Shown: positions 10,408 through 22,636 of the stretch, piece after piece
How positions within the stretch are numbered: the first letter of the stretch is position 1
How the letters are laid out: the number at the start of each line of letters is the position of its first letter
Assembly: GCA_963556145.1 (NCBI GenBank)
Contig: OY744465.1
Span: 1,550,001 to 1,614,000 of the forward strand
DNA: 64,000 nt
Source of the DNA: Hygrocybe punicea
Taxonomy: Eukaryota > Basidiomycota > Agaricomycetes > Agaricales > Hygrophoraceae
Direction: 5' to 3'
Made by a program: the position numbers and the translations under genes
The notes under the pieces: model-generated
What the model was told of the DNA's origin: nothing
Seen by the model: only the letters and a program-made list of their open reading frames with translations
The model's database searches: none

Positions 10408-12332
10408 ATGTCCTTACCCGTCATCAAAACCTCGACTCCTGCCATCAATCCTGCGGCCTTCAAATACTGGCCTGATGCGCCGCCCAAAAAGCTGCAGGAG
10501 CTCCATCGCATCTTCCAAATCCAGTACATGGTCCCGCCCAAGATTCCGGCACCCAACAAGGACTCCGGCACTGTCCCCGTGTTTTCTCGTAACTTATATG
10601 TACTGAAGACTCACCCGCACGATGCCACCACCCGAGGCGAGTTATGGCGCGAAATGCCCGAACGATACGAGGAACCGCTCCGTCGCTTGATTTATCAAAT
10701 GGATATGTACATCTACGCGACAGCTGCCATCACATACAACAAGGCACCCCACTACTCGCCGGACTACGTCAAAAACGATAAGGAAGGGACCGATTCACTC
10801 CAGGATTACCTCAAGTATACCAACACCGTCATGGACGAAATTTGGGCAGAGGTTTTGGTCGCAAAACGGGCCAACGAGGTCACCCGTGACTGGCGAAGCA
10901 AGATCTTCGACGATTGGCTCCTCAAAGAGTTTTATGTCGGCAAGCACTCTCCATCCGCTTTGATTCAACATGGCGCCGTGAACACCGAGATCAAGCCCAA
11001 GGACCTAGGTGAGTAGATATATGCATTTCTGGCCAAATGAATTCTCACGTCTGGCATCATAGATTGGGCAAAATACGACGAATCCGTGCCAGCATGGCAC
11101 AACAGAACCTCGGCAAATTGGTCGTTCGGTGGGCTTCCGGACGCCACAAAGCTCGAGATCATCGGTCATATTATTGCTTGTGTAAAGGACATAGTGTCCT
11201 CGTCGATGCCGATGTGGCGGATGATGATGAAGGTGTGATCTAGAATTACATGTGTGATTGTGCTAATGATATAATACATTTGCAGAGGAGCCGGTTGCCC
11301 AGGGCAAGGGCAAGGGCAAAGCCAAGTCAAAATCGGTCAAAAAACAGAAGGCATCTTCTGCTGGTTTGTACAAATTTTCAACCATAGTGGTGTATAGATC
11401 TATTGAATATTCAGGTGGCGCAGACAATTCGTCCGAGAAGGACAAAAAGAAGCCCAAGCCCAAGCCCAAGTCCAGTAAGTACTTTCATTGTCTGTGATTG
11501 TCATACATGCAAACCCTTCATCATGACAGAGCGCACAATCAAGTCCAAAGCTGAGAACGACGATGAGGGTGAGTTATTGAATTCCGAATATCAAAACGAT
11601 GATCCAACACATTTATTCATGTATAGATGACATAAAGATGGAGGAGGACGTAGCCCCAGTAAAGAAGAAGCGATCTAAGGCCCAAATGCGTACGTTGCTC
11701 ACCTTGTTATGATTAATGCACTGACATCTCGCAGTCACTGTTGAAATTGGGTCATCGTGCACAACCTGGCAATCGGCATCGGAGAAATTGACAATGGAGA
11801 TTAAGCCACCCATCGCCCCCGAGCCGGATGTTGTGGCACTGGAATCTGTGAAGTTGGACATTTTAGGACCAGAGTGGGCGGGGTTGTTGGATGTTGATAA
11901 TGATATAACCATGGACAACGACGACGGACCTCCCGAACCCGAAAAGATGTCTCCCAGCGATGGTCACGAGGATGGTGAGATGGCAAAGAGGAGGAAATTG
12001 GATGTTGCTTCGGAGCAAGCGGGCATTATCGTAGAGAAGCTCAACCTGGTGAAGCCACCGAAGAAGTCTCCGACTCCGGGTATGTATTTCAACATTACAT
12101 CATAGGCTGTATATATTCCAATTCTGATCTTCTCCATGTCCTAGGATTCCGTCCCAATACGCGTGCATCGTCACGCCACCAGTCATCGACCCCTGCGGAG
12201 CCCAGCGCTTCATCAATGGACGTGGATTGGAGCAACATCGTTCCACCCAAAATCCTACTCTCCATTACTCCAAGCCAAATGAGGCCTTCATCTCCCAAGC
12301 CATCGACATCCAAACTTGATCCCAGGCCTTAA
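10408..12332 (+). CDS. orphan gene, structured N-terminus and Lys/acidic nuclear-type tail
   Basis: ATG 10408 (context TTCCATGTC) opens a long first exon (10408-11008). Further exons are 11063-11232, 11286-11363, 11415-11474, 11530-11568, 11627-11689, 11735-12079 and 12145-12332, with GT-AG introns of 50-65 nt. The first 200 residues look folded (FKYWPDAPPKKLQELHRIF, LLKEFYVGKHSPSALIQHG). After this come low-complexity KGKGK and KPKPKPK tracts, KKKRSK and AKRRKLD, which resemble nuclear localisation signals. Exons 3-8 keep one frame. Exon 2 leaves a frame one nucleotide different from that frame, so there is a small frameshift or an alternative splice around 11150-11232. I do not recognise the family; a nuclear role is inferred only from the basic clusters. 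Confidence 0.55.
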
Positions 12333-14011
12333 TTTCGGAGGAGTAAGTCCTTCTTTTGTGGAGTATTCATTATATTTGACTAAAAAGACTGTATCCCAGT
12401 CGTTGATTTCTGGAAACTTGGTGACAATCTGTGCCCTCAAATGTCCTCCTCATACATCGCTACTATTAACATTTGTACAGTTTCTATATATGTATTTCTT
12501 TTTGCTCCGTTAAAAATGGTTTGTGTTACTGTCCTATGACCATAAGAATTGAGCATGATAGTGAGCATAGATACAGCATAAGGCATCAATCTTGTTGACT
12601 GAAAATCTGTTTGTCTAAAATATATCCTGGTGAATGCATTACTTTCAGTTCAGTTGTACAACCACCTACACACTCAACTTGAGAAGGACAACCTGAGATG
12701 ACTTAGGTTTGGGCTAACGAAAATTAAAATTGAATATATGTAAGAAACCAGAATCGCGAACTTTATGGACCTATTAAATGAGGATACAATGATACAAGAG
12801 TAACAAAACCCCCTCTTGTAGTGGAAGATATAGCTGTCACTCCAAGGGGAGCTATGACTATTTGGTACCGGAATAATACAGTATACTTGTGTGGGAATGA
12901 TACGTACAGCTCCATAAAAATGACAATGTATTTCTGACAAGGATGAAGAACAATGATAATTTCCATGAATTACCAAGCAATTGTCAAATATGCACAGTTG
13001 TCAAACAGCCTGGTTGTTCAACTTCAATACCTGTTTTGTCTGTTGAGCAAGCTAGAAATAAATATCACTGAGACTCTGAAGATTAAATCCACAAAATATC
13101 TTAAAAGGGGGTACCATTGTTCTTCTCAGTCGGTTTGATCAATGTCTTGTCAACCAGACCCCTAATAAGACCGTAAGGCAGCTATTCATGGTACAGATGC
13201 ATTTTTGGCCTGTATCAAGGCATGTCATGGGAACATGCAATGGAATTAAAAAAGTAAACACAGATTTCTAAAGATTCAGTCACGCCTTATGGTGTTTTGG
13301 GAAGAGCTTACAAATAATATAATGTCATATGATCAATCCCATTGTGTTAATTGTTATTCATGATCCGAACCACTTGACTAGTTAAATAGGTGTTTCCTCT
13401 TACTGTCACAAATCCTCATGAATCCCCACAACATCATCTGTGTCTGCATTGCAGGTTTGACTTATCTACATTTCCTTGCAAATGCAACATTATTTCCACA
13501 ACTATGCCAAAATCAACTTATGTATATCTCTCCTGAACCAATTTCCTTGCCTTTGATATTGACCTTGACCCAAGAATTGGGTGTTTCTCAAAGAAAACTC
13601 ATAGAACATGAGTTTGCCCCAGATCAGGGCGATACAACAATATTGATGCAAATAAATGCAACAAAAAGTGTAGAGTTCATTCAAATAACAAAAGTTAACT
13701 TGACGATCGATCCATTATTCATTTGGACTACATTTAAAAATAGCGCGGTCACAATGCAATTACGTTTTATTCAATATGCCAGGACATATTTCTTGCCTCC
13801 TAAATATCTCTTTGCTTTGTATTGTGTTCTCAAACCTATCACTGTCCAATGTCATTGTAAAATGATCAAGGCATTGCTCATGCGATTACTATTGAGACAA
13901 CATGATTTCAGATCATATTTATTTCATTGTATTACTAGTTCTCTAACACATGAAACGTTGCTGTGGATCACACTATGTTTCATAATATGACATAGTCGTT
14001 CCAATATAATT
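12333..14011. other. AT-rich stretch, probable Helitron 5' region
   Basis: No supported gene is present. A 190-codon open frame at 13418-13990 is in the same frame as the Helitron N-terminal segment that follows, but its composition is not convincing. The Helitron 5' terminus (TC after an A) should lie somewhere here; I could not place it. Confidence 0.4.
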
Positions 14012-17000
14012 GTGTTCAATTTGAATTTATTCAGAAACCTGTTTAAATCTTTATATATAAATTCCCTTCATGGATATCATTTTATTGGTGGTGGTAAACG
14101 AATACCAACATTCAAATTTAACCTTCTTCAATCTTTCATGCTCCCATCCAATAATATCAACCATGATTCCGACATACTATTTGAATACGTGGATCATGTT
14201 GATCAACAGGTGGCCAACATTGTATATGGAGATAGAAAAAAATATTTGTGGGTCAAAATGCCTTTGCATGAACTTCTGCCAAAGTTGATGGTGAAGGATA
14301 TTGGTGAAATAACAATAATACATGTTATATATTTGTCAAAGACATTACGAAGATTACATGGACAAGATCTGTCTGTGCCATTAATGAGGCATAATTGTTC
14401 AGCCTGTGATACTCATGTTTCTATTTTTCATGTGCATGATATTAAATCACATAAAGACCTGTGTAAACAGTGGTACAGAAGACAACAAATGACAGAAACA
14501 TATGAGTGAGGCAAAGAAGAAACTCAGACTCAAATGAAAGAAGAATTGGACAAGTCAGATGAGCAATCATTTCCTCCTCCTCCACCATCTATTGAATTGA
14601 AGGAAACCATAATCAGCAACTGGTGCAGAGATACATCACCCGAATGTTTCCAAGAAAGTGGGTGTGCTGTATGTGGTCAATTGGTTGCGTTGAAGAACAT
14701 GTCTTTATTGTCAAAGACGAAGGTTAATCTGAAAATCTTGTCTAGAAACAATATGGGAATCACAAGATGTGAACGATATCATTGTTCTGATCCAATAGAG
14801 GATATCAAAGGTCCAGTGCTAGATGACACATGTAAATGGATATGCAAACCATGTGTGCTCAGTCTGAATAAAGGCCAAACTCCCAAATATGCTTTGGCAA
14901 ATGGACTTTGGATGGGAAGAATTCCTGCACAACTTCAAAATCTAACATTTGCTGAACAACTTTTGATTGCCCGTGTTCGTCACAACAAATGTATTGTTCG
15001 TGTCTCATCTGGGATGCATAAAATGAAAGCAAATGCCATCATGTTTCAAAATCCAACACCAAAGATATATCAACGGTTGCCTCCAACAATTAAAGAACTT
15101 GATGAAGTGCTAGCATTCATTTTCACTGGTCCTGCCAGACCAACTCCAGAAGACATGGAGCGAACACCTTTATTGGTTTGCCGATGGCGAGTTTCTGCAG
15201 CTTTAGAATGGCTGAAATTGAACCACATGGATTACTATGATTTAGATATCTCCTATGAAAATCTAGCACAATATCCAGATCATGGAATTCCTGTTGTGAT
15301 TGCATATCGACCAGCAGACACAAATAAGGAACCGGAAGCCACTAGTGCATTTGACAATGAAGAGGAAGATGGTGTGGAAGATGGGCCTTGTCCCTTTGTT
15401 GTTAGTGGAGTAACCGGTGAAAATCTAGATATTACAAGTCCAAAGGCATTAATAGCTAGAGCGACAAAGCACTTGATAGATGACCATGGTGGTGTTCTTG
15501 CTATCAGCCATGCTAGAAATCCAGAATCATTCTTTAATAATCCTCAGTTATATCCTATGATGTTCCCCTGCCTATTTCCATATGGCTTGGGCGGTATTAG
15601 CAGCATTGACAAAGATGTTTTAAGCATCAGTGATATGATGCATAAAAGGCATCTTCTGATGTACCATGACAAAAGATTTCAAACCGATCCCTATTTCCCA
15701 CTGATTGCATTCAATCAGGAACAGATTAAAGACAGTACAACAGGTGGATATCTGTTGACTAATAAACATAATTTCAATGATATTGCAGATCGCTTGATGA
15801 ATATCAATACAGCTGTTTTAGATGATCTCTCTAAAAGACTGTCTAGAGGTGATAGAGTCAAACCAGATACCCCTGAAGAAAAGGCATGTTATAGGCTTAT
15901 ATCAGACTTGGATCATGTAGCTGGTCAGGTCAAAGGTTCAATTACTAACAAAAAATACATGCGAAATGAGATTTGGTCTCTGATATCCTATATTGGTGCT
16001 CCGACTTGGTTTATCACTTTTGCACCTGCAGACATCAATCACCCACTATGCTTATATTATGCTGACAACAAAGAAAAGTTTTATCCTAAACTACGTCTAC
16101 CCCAGGATTGTTACAAACTAATCGCAAATAATCCAGTTGCTGGAGCTCGCTTCTTTCACTTTACTACTGAAATGTTCATCAAACATATATTAGGAATAAA
16201 TGAATCTCACCCTGGCCTTTATGGAAACACATCAGGTTATTATGCGACGGTAGAGGAACAAGGACGTCTTACCTTGCATCTTCATATGCTGTTGTGGATA
16301 AAGGGATGCCTTACACCTCAGGAAATACGTGACAAAATTATGGTTGAAAATTCTGACTTTCAGAAAAGATTAGTGGAATACTTGGAAAGTTTGTGTGTAG
16401 GACAATTCATGACAGGTTCTAAAGATGAGGTATCACAGAAAATGGAACAGACAATGTCGAAACCTGAATATCAACCACCAACATGTGTATTGCCAGATCC
16501 ACCATCATATAATTGTTCCATGAATTGTCAATATCACAACAAAAGATCAACATGGTGGCAAAGGTTTCAAGATGTTGTAGATGATCTTTTATTGCGATTA
16601 AATGTACATAACAGACATGACGGCAAAAAAAAGCCATATTGTCTTAATTCGAAAGGTGAATGTAAACGACGATTTCCCCAAGATATCTTTCAACAAACCT
16701 TTGTAGAACCTAACACTGGTGCTCTCAACCTCAAGCATGGTGAACCTTGGATGAACACGGTGACACCTGAAGTTACATATATGCTACGATGCAATTCTGA
16801 TGTGACCAGCTTATTATCAGGTACTGCTATAAAGGCCATAGTTGCATACATAACAGATTATATTACAAAATTCTCCTTGAAGACCTATAGCATTTTTGAA
16901 GTGATAAAGAGTATTTTTGATAAGAATTCTGAAATGATTGGTGGCGACCTGAAAAGAAAAGACAGTCAGAAAACTGTTTACACAAATAGTCAATTCACTC

Positions 17001-17059
17001 ACCTCCAAAATGGAAATTGGTGCTCCAATGGCTTCATTATATGTGCTTGGAAATCCTGA
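14012..17059 (+). pseudogene. Helitron Rep region, N-terminal part
   Basis: The segment 14012-14509 has LHELLPKLMVKDIGEI and a Cys pair (HNCSACDTHVSIF) typical of the region ahead of the Rep domain. An in-frame TGA at 14507-14509 separates it from the main 841-codon frame starting at 14534. That frame shows a DUF6570-like stretch (PAQLQNLTFAEQLLIARVRH), then the Helitron N-terminal helicase-like domain. The HUH metal site is TLHLHMLLW (His 582 and His 584 of the 841-residue frame), and the paired Rep tyrosines are in AYITDYITK (Tyr 772 and Tyr 776). The role of Rep is strand nicking and joining during rolling-circle transposition. The frame ends in wrong-frame sequence at 17059 after a one-nucleotide shift. 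Confidence 0.85.
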
Positions 17060-18215
17060 TCACTACACCAGTCATAAATTCGTGCCATTCTTTTGGAGAT
17101 CTTATGTTAAAGAGGTTATCAGTGCATGGTCTGATGAAGAAATTGCTAATATATGTGAAGACCAAAATAATACACAAAAGGTTGTTATTGGTAAGAATAA
17201 TGGCGCATACATTGGACTTTCCAAAATAAATAATTATATGTTCAGACCAGCTTTGTATGATAATGTATCACTGTATGACTGGATACATCTTGCCACTATG
17301 GAACCAAATAAAAGACGCACCAAAACAAAAAGCAAAAGGGCCAGAAAGGAACCCATGCAAAACCATATTTTGGACAATCTAGGCTGTGATGATTTGTCTG
17401 ACTCCTTCACTGAACCTACTAATGTTGACGACTCCAGTGATGACGACTTGTCTGATGTCATTGATAGTGATATACGCATGGAGATAGATGAATTTCCGAA
17501 ACCTGATGTTTTGAATAGAAATGCAGGTTCAGAAATAGCTGATAAAACAAATGAAGTTGATCTTAATAAATTGACAAAAATTGAAAATGATTATACTTTA
17601 CATTCCAATCATCCACAATATCTTACCCACCATGCCAAAATGAAAGGGCATGATCCTTTCATAGTTCCTAATTTTATTCCAAACACTTTGCCAAGGGCTG
17701 ACCATGGTGATTGAGAATATTATTGTTGTACAATGTTAACGTTTTTCAAGCCATGGAGAAGTGGCAAAGAACTCAAATGTAAATTACAAACATGGGATAA
17801 TGCTTTTGTAGACCATGAGTTTTCTAAAAGAGAGCTCGAGATCATGAAATACTTTGGTCTGCGGTATGAGTGTTTGGATGCAAGAGATGATTTCTCTGCT
17901 AAACGTCAGAAGAATAATACTGCAGATATAAGGTATTCATGGGTGACCTCAAACGGTCTTGATGAACTGGATGACATGCACAATGCTGAATTTGCATTTA
18001 ACGGCAACAACTTCAACAACAACATTGATGAAGACAATAATGACACAGAAATACTTCTGAAACTTGGCCATAAAGGACAAAAGAGGAAGGATCAAATGCT
18101 AATAGCTGAAAGAACTTTGAAAAGGTCAGGGTGGCTCAATGATTGTATTGATGGTACCCTAGATATAGGACCATTGATACCTATAGAACCACCTGTAGTA
18201 CAATCAGCAAAATAG
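17010..18215 (+). pseudogene. Helitron Rep-helicase linker
   Basis: Reading resumes in another frame with SPLIT family phrases: ASLYVLGNPDHYTSHKF just after the frameshift, then LPRADHGD, a TGA at 17712-17714, EYYCCT and FFKPWRSGKEL. Both sides of the TGA are the expected Helitron sequence, where an arginine codon normally stands. An acidic low-complexity stretch (DDSSDDDLSDVIDSD) lies at 17420-17470. The segment ends at a TAG (18213-18215), which fits CAG-to-TAG because conserved sequence continues in frame. Confidence 0.8.
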
Positions 18216-19622
18216 TGGAGAACTGCAGTCCTTGCAAAGAAAAAGGAAATCATCGATGACAGAAATAAAAATTTACCAACAAAAACAGCAACCATAGATA
18301 AATTGGGAAATTTTCAATATAATGATGTCAAGATAGTGGACGTAGCATACATCAACCATATGTTTATTCCTGCAAACAGATCTGATCGTCATCTTATTGA
18401 TGTAACTATCAAGGATTACAAGTTGAACACTGACCAAAAGAGAGCATTTCATATCATTGCCAATCACTTTACCTTGATTAACAGTTCTGATAAGCTACGC
18501 ATGTATCTTGGTGGGATGGCAGGCACAGGGAAATCACAAGTCATCAAAGCATTGACTAGTTTCTTTGGTAAACACAACGAAAATCATCGGTTTGTGGTTC
18601 TTGCACCAACTGGTGGTGCTGCTGCCCTTGTCAATGGATCTACATATCACTCAATTCTGGGAATTAATCATGGAGGTTTATCTCATTCCCTTGCACAAGT
18701 CCATGCCAATCTTGATGGTGTGGATTACATTTTCATTGATGAGGTGTCAATGTTATCTTGCAGAGATATGTATAAAATCAGTGCTCAGTGTGCAAAAGCA
18801 TGTGGTGTTTATGATGAACCCTTTGATGGCATTAATATGATATTTGCAGGAGATTTTGGACAACTTCCACCAGCTATGAGTAGTGCTCCTTTGTACTCTG
18901 GAACCGTTGGTGTCCAAATCAATTCCAGTCAAACTATACCAAATCAGGAAGCTGCTATAGGCAAAGCTCTTTGGCATCAGATTACAACAGTTGTTATATT
19001 ACGTGAAAATATGAGACAAACCAATCAGTCAAAAGAAGATGTCCAATTGAGACAGGCGTTGGAAAACATGAGATACAAAGCATGTACTCAAGAAGATATT
19101 GCATTTCTTCGTACTCGCATCACAGGAAAAGGTCCAAATGATCCAAAATTAGCCCAAAAGAAATTCAGGAATGTATCAGTTGTAACTGCATTAAATGCAC
19201 AAAAAGACAAAATCAATGAACTTGGTATTCAATGTTTTGCTGCTGAAAATAAAAGACCATTAACATCATTCTATTCCATAGACAGATGGAATGATCCTAC
19301 TAGTTCCAATAGCAAAAGAAAATCTCATCACATGTCAACAATTTTGGATCCTATTCGACACACAAAGATATTGGAACCTTCACTCCAAAAGCTACTTTGG
19401 AGCCAACCACATGCATCATCCTCTGATCATATACCAGGAAGATTGGACTTGTGTGTAGGCATGCCAGTGATGCTGAGAAACAATGATGCGACGGAGTGCT
19501 GCATTACCAAAGGAGCAGAGGGCATGGTTGTGGGTTGGCAGAGTGCAATAGGTCCAGAACAACAAACTGTACTGGACACTTTATTTGTCAGATTATTGAA
19601 TCCTCCAAAAAAATTAACATAG
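18216..19622 (+). pseudogene. Helitron Pif1-type helicase domain
   Basis: This is a superfamily 1 DNA helicase of the Pif1/RecD class, used to unwind the nicked strand. Walker A is GGMAGTGKSQVIKAL (about 18511-18555), Walker B is YIFIDEVSML (about 18727-18756), motif III-like is AGDFGQLPP (about 18847-18873), and RENMRQT is near 19000. The catalytic residues are intact. The frame ends prematurely at TAG 19620-19622 because a run of seven As (19612-19618) is one base short; the +1 frame continues with helicase motifs (VLVLPNFAMTDYACQGRT). Confidence 0.9.
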
Positions 19623-21151
19623 AAGGACTTCCTGAAAATGTTGTGCCGATTACAAAACATGTCACTTCCACCATGTGCTCATTACCCAATGATGATGTGA
19701 TATCTTTGTCAAGAGAACAAGTGTTGGTACTACCTAATTTTGCAATGACTGATTATGCATGTCAAGGACGTACTCGTCCTAACAATGTGGTCGACCTCAG
19801 TAGTTGTAGAAACCACCAATCCTACTATACTTGCTTATCAAGAAGTGCATCTGCAGCAGGAACTATCATCATGCAAGGCTTTGATCCTAAAGTAATTACA
19901 GGTGGTGCTTCTGGATATCTCAGGCAAGAATTCAGGGAATTAGAACTGCTTGATGAGATTACCAAACTGAAATATCAAGGACTCTTACCAGACCATGTCA
20001 AGGGAGATCAGCGAAATTCTATTATTGATCGATTTAGAAAATGGAAAGGAAAGTCATATATTCCAAAAGAAATTCATCATGCTATCGCATGGAAAGCCAC
20101 AGAGCAACTAAACCAATACACAGCACAGCCCTCTCCATGGCAATTAATTAAACCTATGAACAAAAATCAAAAGGCAGATTTCAGAAACCTCAACTTTGTT
20201 CCTGCAAAAGGAACTGTTCCAGTCACTGTTGCTCATAAAAATTCCACAGCCAAGGTATTGCAAAATAAAAAACGAAAATTAGAACATCTTGTAAGTTCAT
20301 CTTCCATAGTGAAAAAAATACAAAAAACAAGTACTATTGAATTAAATGAATCAAAAGGGTTTATATGGGATGTGCAAGATTGGAGCTGTGCTTACGATTC
20401 ACTCTTTACAATACTACTAGCAATATGGAATGAAGATCCATCAAGTTGGAATAAAAGATTCAATAGCATCAATGAAATATTAAAGATTTTGGGCTTAGGA
20501 TTCACACGATCAAAGAATAACAGAACAGATTTAGAAACAGTTAGAAATACAATCAGACACTTATTGCATCAAGATAAACCCGAAATATTTCCTTATGGTC
20601 AAGTTGGCATTGCCATAAGTGATTTGGCCCATTATATAATGAAAGCAAATGAACCAATGACTTCAACTTGTCTTAAATGTATGAGTTGTGAAAACATAAC
20701 CATTCTGGAAAATGATAGATGTGATGCCATCTTTCACTGTTCATCTTCATTTTCTGGAACAATCTCAGTATGTCTTGCTCAGATTATAGTTAATAGACAA
20801 CGGCACAGATGTCAATTGTGTTGGGGAAATATTACTAAATTTATTGCATTTAACAAAATTCCACCGCTAATCATGTTTACAGTTGACTCTATTGAGAATT
20901 TAATAATTAGTCAAGTTATAAACTTGTCAATTGATGACAAATCCACTGCTTACACATTGAGAGGAATTGTGTACTTTGGTAATATACATTTTACTGCACG
21001 CATATTCGTCAACAGGATGGTATGGTTTCATGATGGTATGTCAACAAGATCATTTTGCATTAATGAAGGCAATATAGATGACTTTTCAAATATTGATTTA
21101 TTGTCATGTAATGGTAATAATGCTGTACTTTTGATATATGCTCAATTTTAA
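19623..21151 (+). pseudogene. Helitron helicase C-terminus fused to USP-like protease domain
   Basis: After the helicase end motifs (TDYACQGRTRPNNVVDLSSC; TCLSRSASAAGT) comes a Lys-rich linker (NKKRKLEHL). A domain follows that opens WDVQDWSCAYDSLFTILLAIW, and later has Cys pairs (CMSCENITILE, RCQLCWGNITKF), then PPLIMFTVDS and YTLRGIVYFGNIHFTARIF. A Cys followed by SL/F near the start, zinc-type CxxC pairs and a late G-x-x-H-F/Y box are the layout of ubiquitin-specific proteases (peptidase family C19). The assignment is by motif order only. Helitrons in several eukaryotes carry cysteine-protease domains. The frame is open to the stop at 21149. Confidence 0.6.
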
Positions 21152-21193
21152 TATTTGTTCTCATTGCTAAAAAGAAAAAGGGACGAGTAACCT

Positions 21194-21225
21194 GCCATGC
21201 AAAGCAATGGCCCTCACCCCACTAG
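21194..21225 (+). other. Helitron 3' terminus (hairpin + CTAG)
   Basis: The hairpin GCCATGC-AAA-GCAATGGC (one bulged A) at 21194-21211 is followed by ten bases and then CTAG at 21222-21225. The next base is T, as expected for insertion between A and T. Confidence 0.85.
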
Positions 21226-21976
21226 TACTATATTTACATCTTTTGAGGGTCTCACTTGGGGCATACATGCCTTGTTGTGCATGCCAGAAGATTCAAAAAC
21301 TTCAGCCACACTTCCATGTTTGGCAACTCGAACCCATTTGGGAAGTCAGCAACTGCCGGTTGGAGTTCGACTCCTTCATTTTCAACAACACGAAATGGGT
21401 GCAGAAGAGTACCCAAGGTAGGTCTTTTTGTAATTTTTTTGTGAGTTGTGTGCTAATGATTATTAATGATTGCAGCTACACCCACGACAAACACAGGTGA
21501 ACCCAAACCACAACCAACACCAGCCCAGAAAACAATGCCACGGCCACCCCAGCAAACAGAACGGATGCCGATGAAAATGGCCACGGAAACGAGGCCGCGA
21601 GGCCGGGTACGAGGATGCGCCAATGACCAAGACAGATGGCTGAGACAGCCACAGCGGCAACGATGACGGCGAGGGCACATACGAGCCAGAGGATGGCGAT
21701 GGGGATGGAGACGTCCAGCAAGGAGATGACAGGACAATGGAGACGACGACGATGATCCAGCAGACAACGAGGACTGGGGGGGATGACGACATCCATGAGG
21801 ACGGTGGCGACGACGAGGGGAATGAGGGGAACAGGAATGACAGGGACCGGAACGTGGGGATGGGGATGATGGGGACGAGGATGGCAGAGATGTAGATGAA
21901 GATGAAGACGAAGACGACGGGTACAAGGATGGCGGAGACGTAGACGAAGATGACAAGGACAAGGGGGACGCAACAG
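21226..21976 (+). CDS. orphan gene fragment with low-complexity second exon
   Basis: Directly after the Helitron end, a frame reads CCACQKIQKLQPHFHVWQLE and CRLEFDSFIFNNTKW up to a GT donor (GTAGGT, 21419). An acceptor TTGCAG lies at 21475, followed by a Pro/Thr/Arg-rich and then Asp/Glu/Gly-rich simple-sequence stretch in shifting frames, to a donor GTATGT near 21977. The first exon looks coding but I do not know the family. Its start would lie on the far side of the Helitron, so the Helitron may have interrupted this gene. It is probably not functional. Confidence 0.3.
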
Positions 21977-22165
21977 GTATGTACATCCCACTCTCCTCCC
22001 TGTCCTCCTCCCTCTCCCTCTCCCTCTCCCTCTCCCTGCTGCCTTCCCACCTTCCCACTCCCACTCCCTTCTCCCACTCCCACCTTTCTCCCACACCCCT
22101 CCTCCCACACCCCTCCTCCCACTCCACACCCACCCACCTGCCTCCTGCCCTTTACTATTTAATTA
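21977..22165 (+). repeat. polypyrimidine tract after low-complexity exon
   Basis: About 180 nt of almost pure pyrimidine (CTCCCT and CCCAC runs) follow a GTATGT splice-donor-like hexamer. A parallel arrangement occurs at 32573-32812. Confidence 0.6.
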
Positions 22166-22203
22166 TGTATTTTAATAATCATTAAATGTATGTGTGTATT
22201 TTA

Positions 22204-22445
22204 TCGCTGTTTGCATATATGTTGGCGCGGCGGCAATTTCCTAATATAGTGTGTGCAAAAACACCTCATAGAACTTTTGAATTTTATATCAACAATGAGG
22301 GCTTAGAGCCCCTTGCTGTATTAACAAAACTTGTTCTAAAAATTATTGCCAACCTGCTAGAACTCAAAAAAGTAGGATCTGACCACAATTTCAGTTATAC
22401 ACTCCCAGGCTGCAGTCATAGACAGTTTGAATTTTATACCAGGTA
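22204..22445 (+). repeat. left terminal inverted repeat
   Basis: It pairs with about 25800-26048. Shared blocks include CTAATATAGTG, CTTTTGAATTTTAT and GGAGCCCC/AGAGCCCC-type segments. The arms diverge gradually inward. Confidence 0.8.
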
Positions 22446-22636
22446 GATCATTGAATGGGGAGAAACCAATAATATCCATACTATGCGACATCTATTTTTC
22501 AAGTGCTGGCAGGTTTTGGGGATGCCATTCAGCTTACAAACACTGTGCAGCTCACATTCACCCCAAATACTCCGAAAGAAAATTCTCACCCATTCTACAT
22601 GTACGGTGACATCCTCTCCTGGCCGCCCACTTCACT

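Larger units (their letters stand above)
14012..21225 (+). mobile_element. decayed Helitron with Rep, helicase and protease-like tail
   Basis: One gene-like unit encodes, in order, an N-terminal SAP/zinc-like segment, a Helitron_like_N/HUH Rep domain, a Pif1-type helicase and a USP-like C-terminal domain. The 3' terminus is a hairpin ten nucleotides before CTAG, followed by host T at 21226, as in canonical Helitrons. The left end is not resolved and lies before 14012. The frame is interrupted by TGA at 14507 and 17712, TAG at 18213, and frameshifts near 16985-17005 and 19612-19618, so this copy cannot make a full RepHel. It could still be mobilised in trans, because its 3' end is intact. Confidence 0.9.

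Noticed and set aside
12674..12976. Minus-strand 100-codon frame between gene and Helitron
   Set aside because: AT-rich, no splice signals, no recognisable motif.
13418..13990. 190-codon frame upstream of the Helitron Rep region
   Set aside because: In frame with the next segment but hydrophobic, AT-driven and without Helitron motifs; kept only as part of an unresolved 5' region.
21453..22137. Three overlapping minus-strand open frames of over 210 codons
   Set aside because: They are reverse shadows of the purine/pyrimidine simple-sequence block; composition is repeat-driven and no motif is present.
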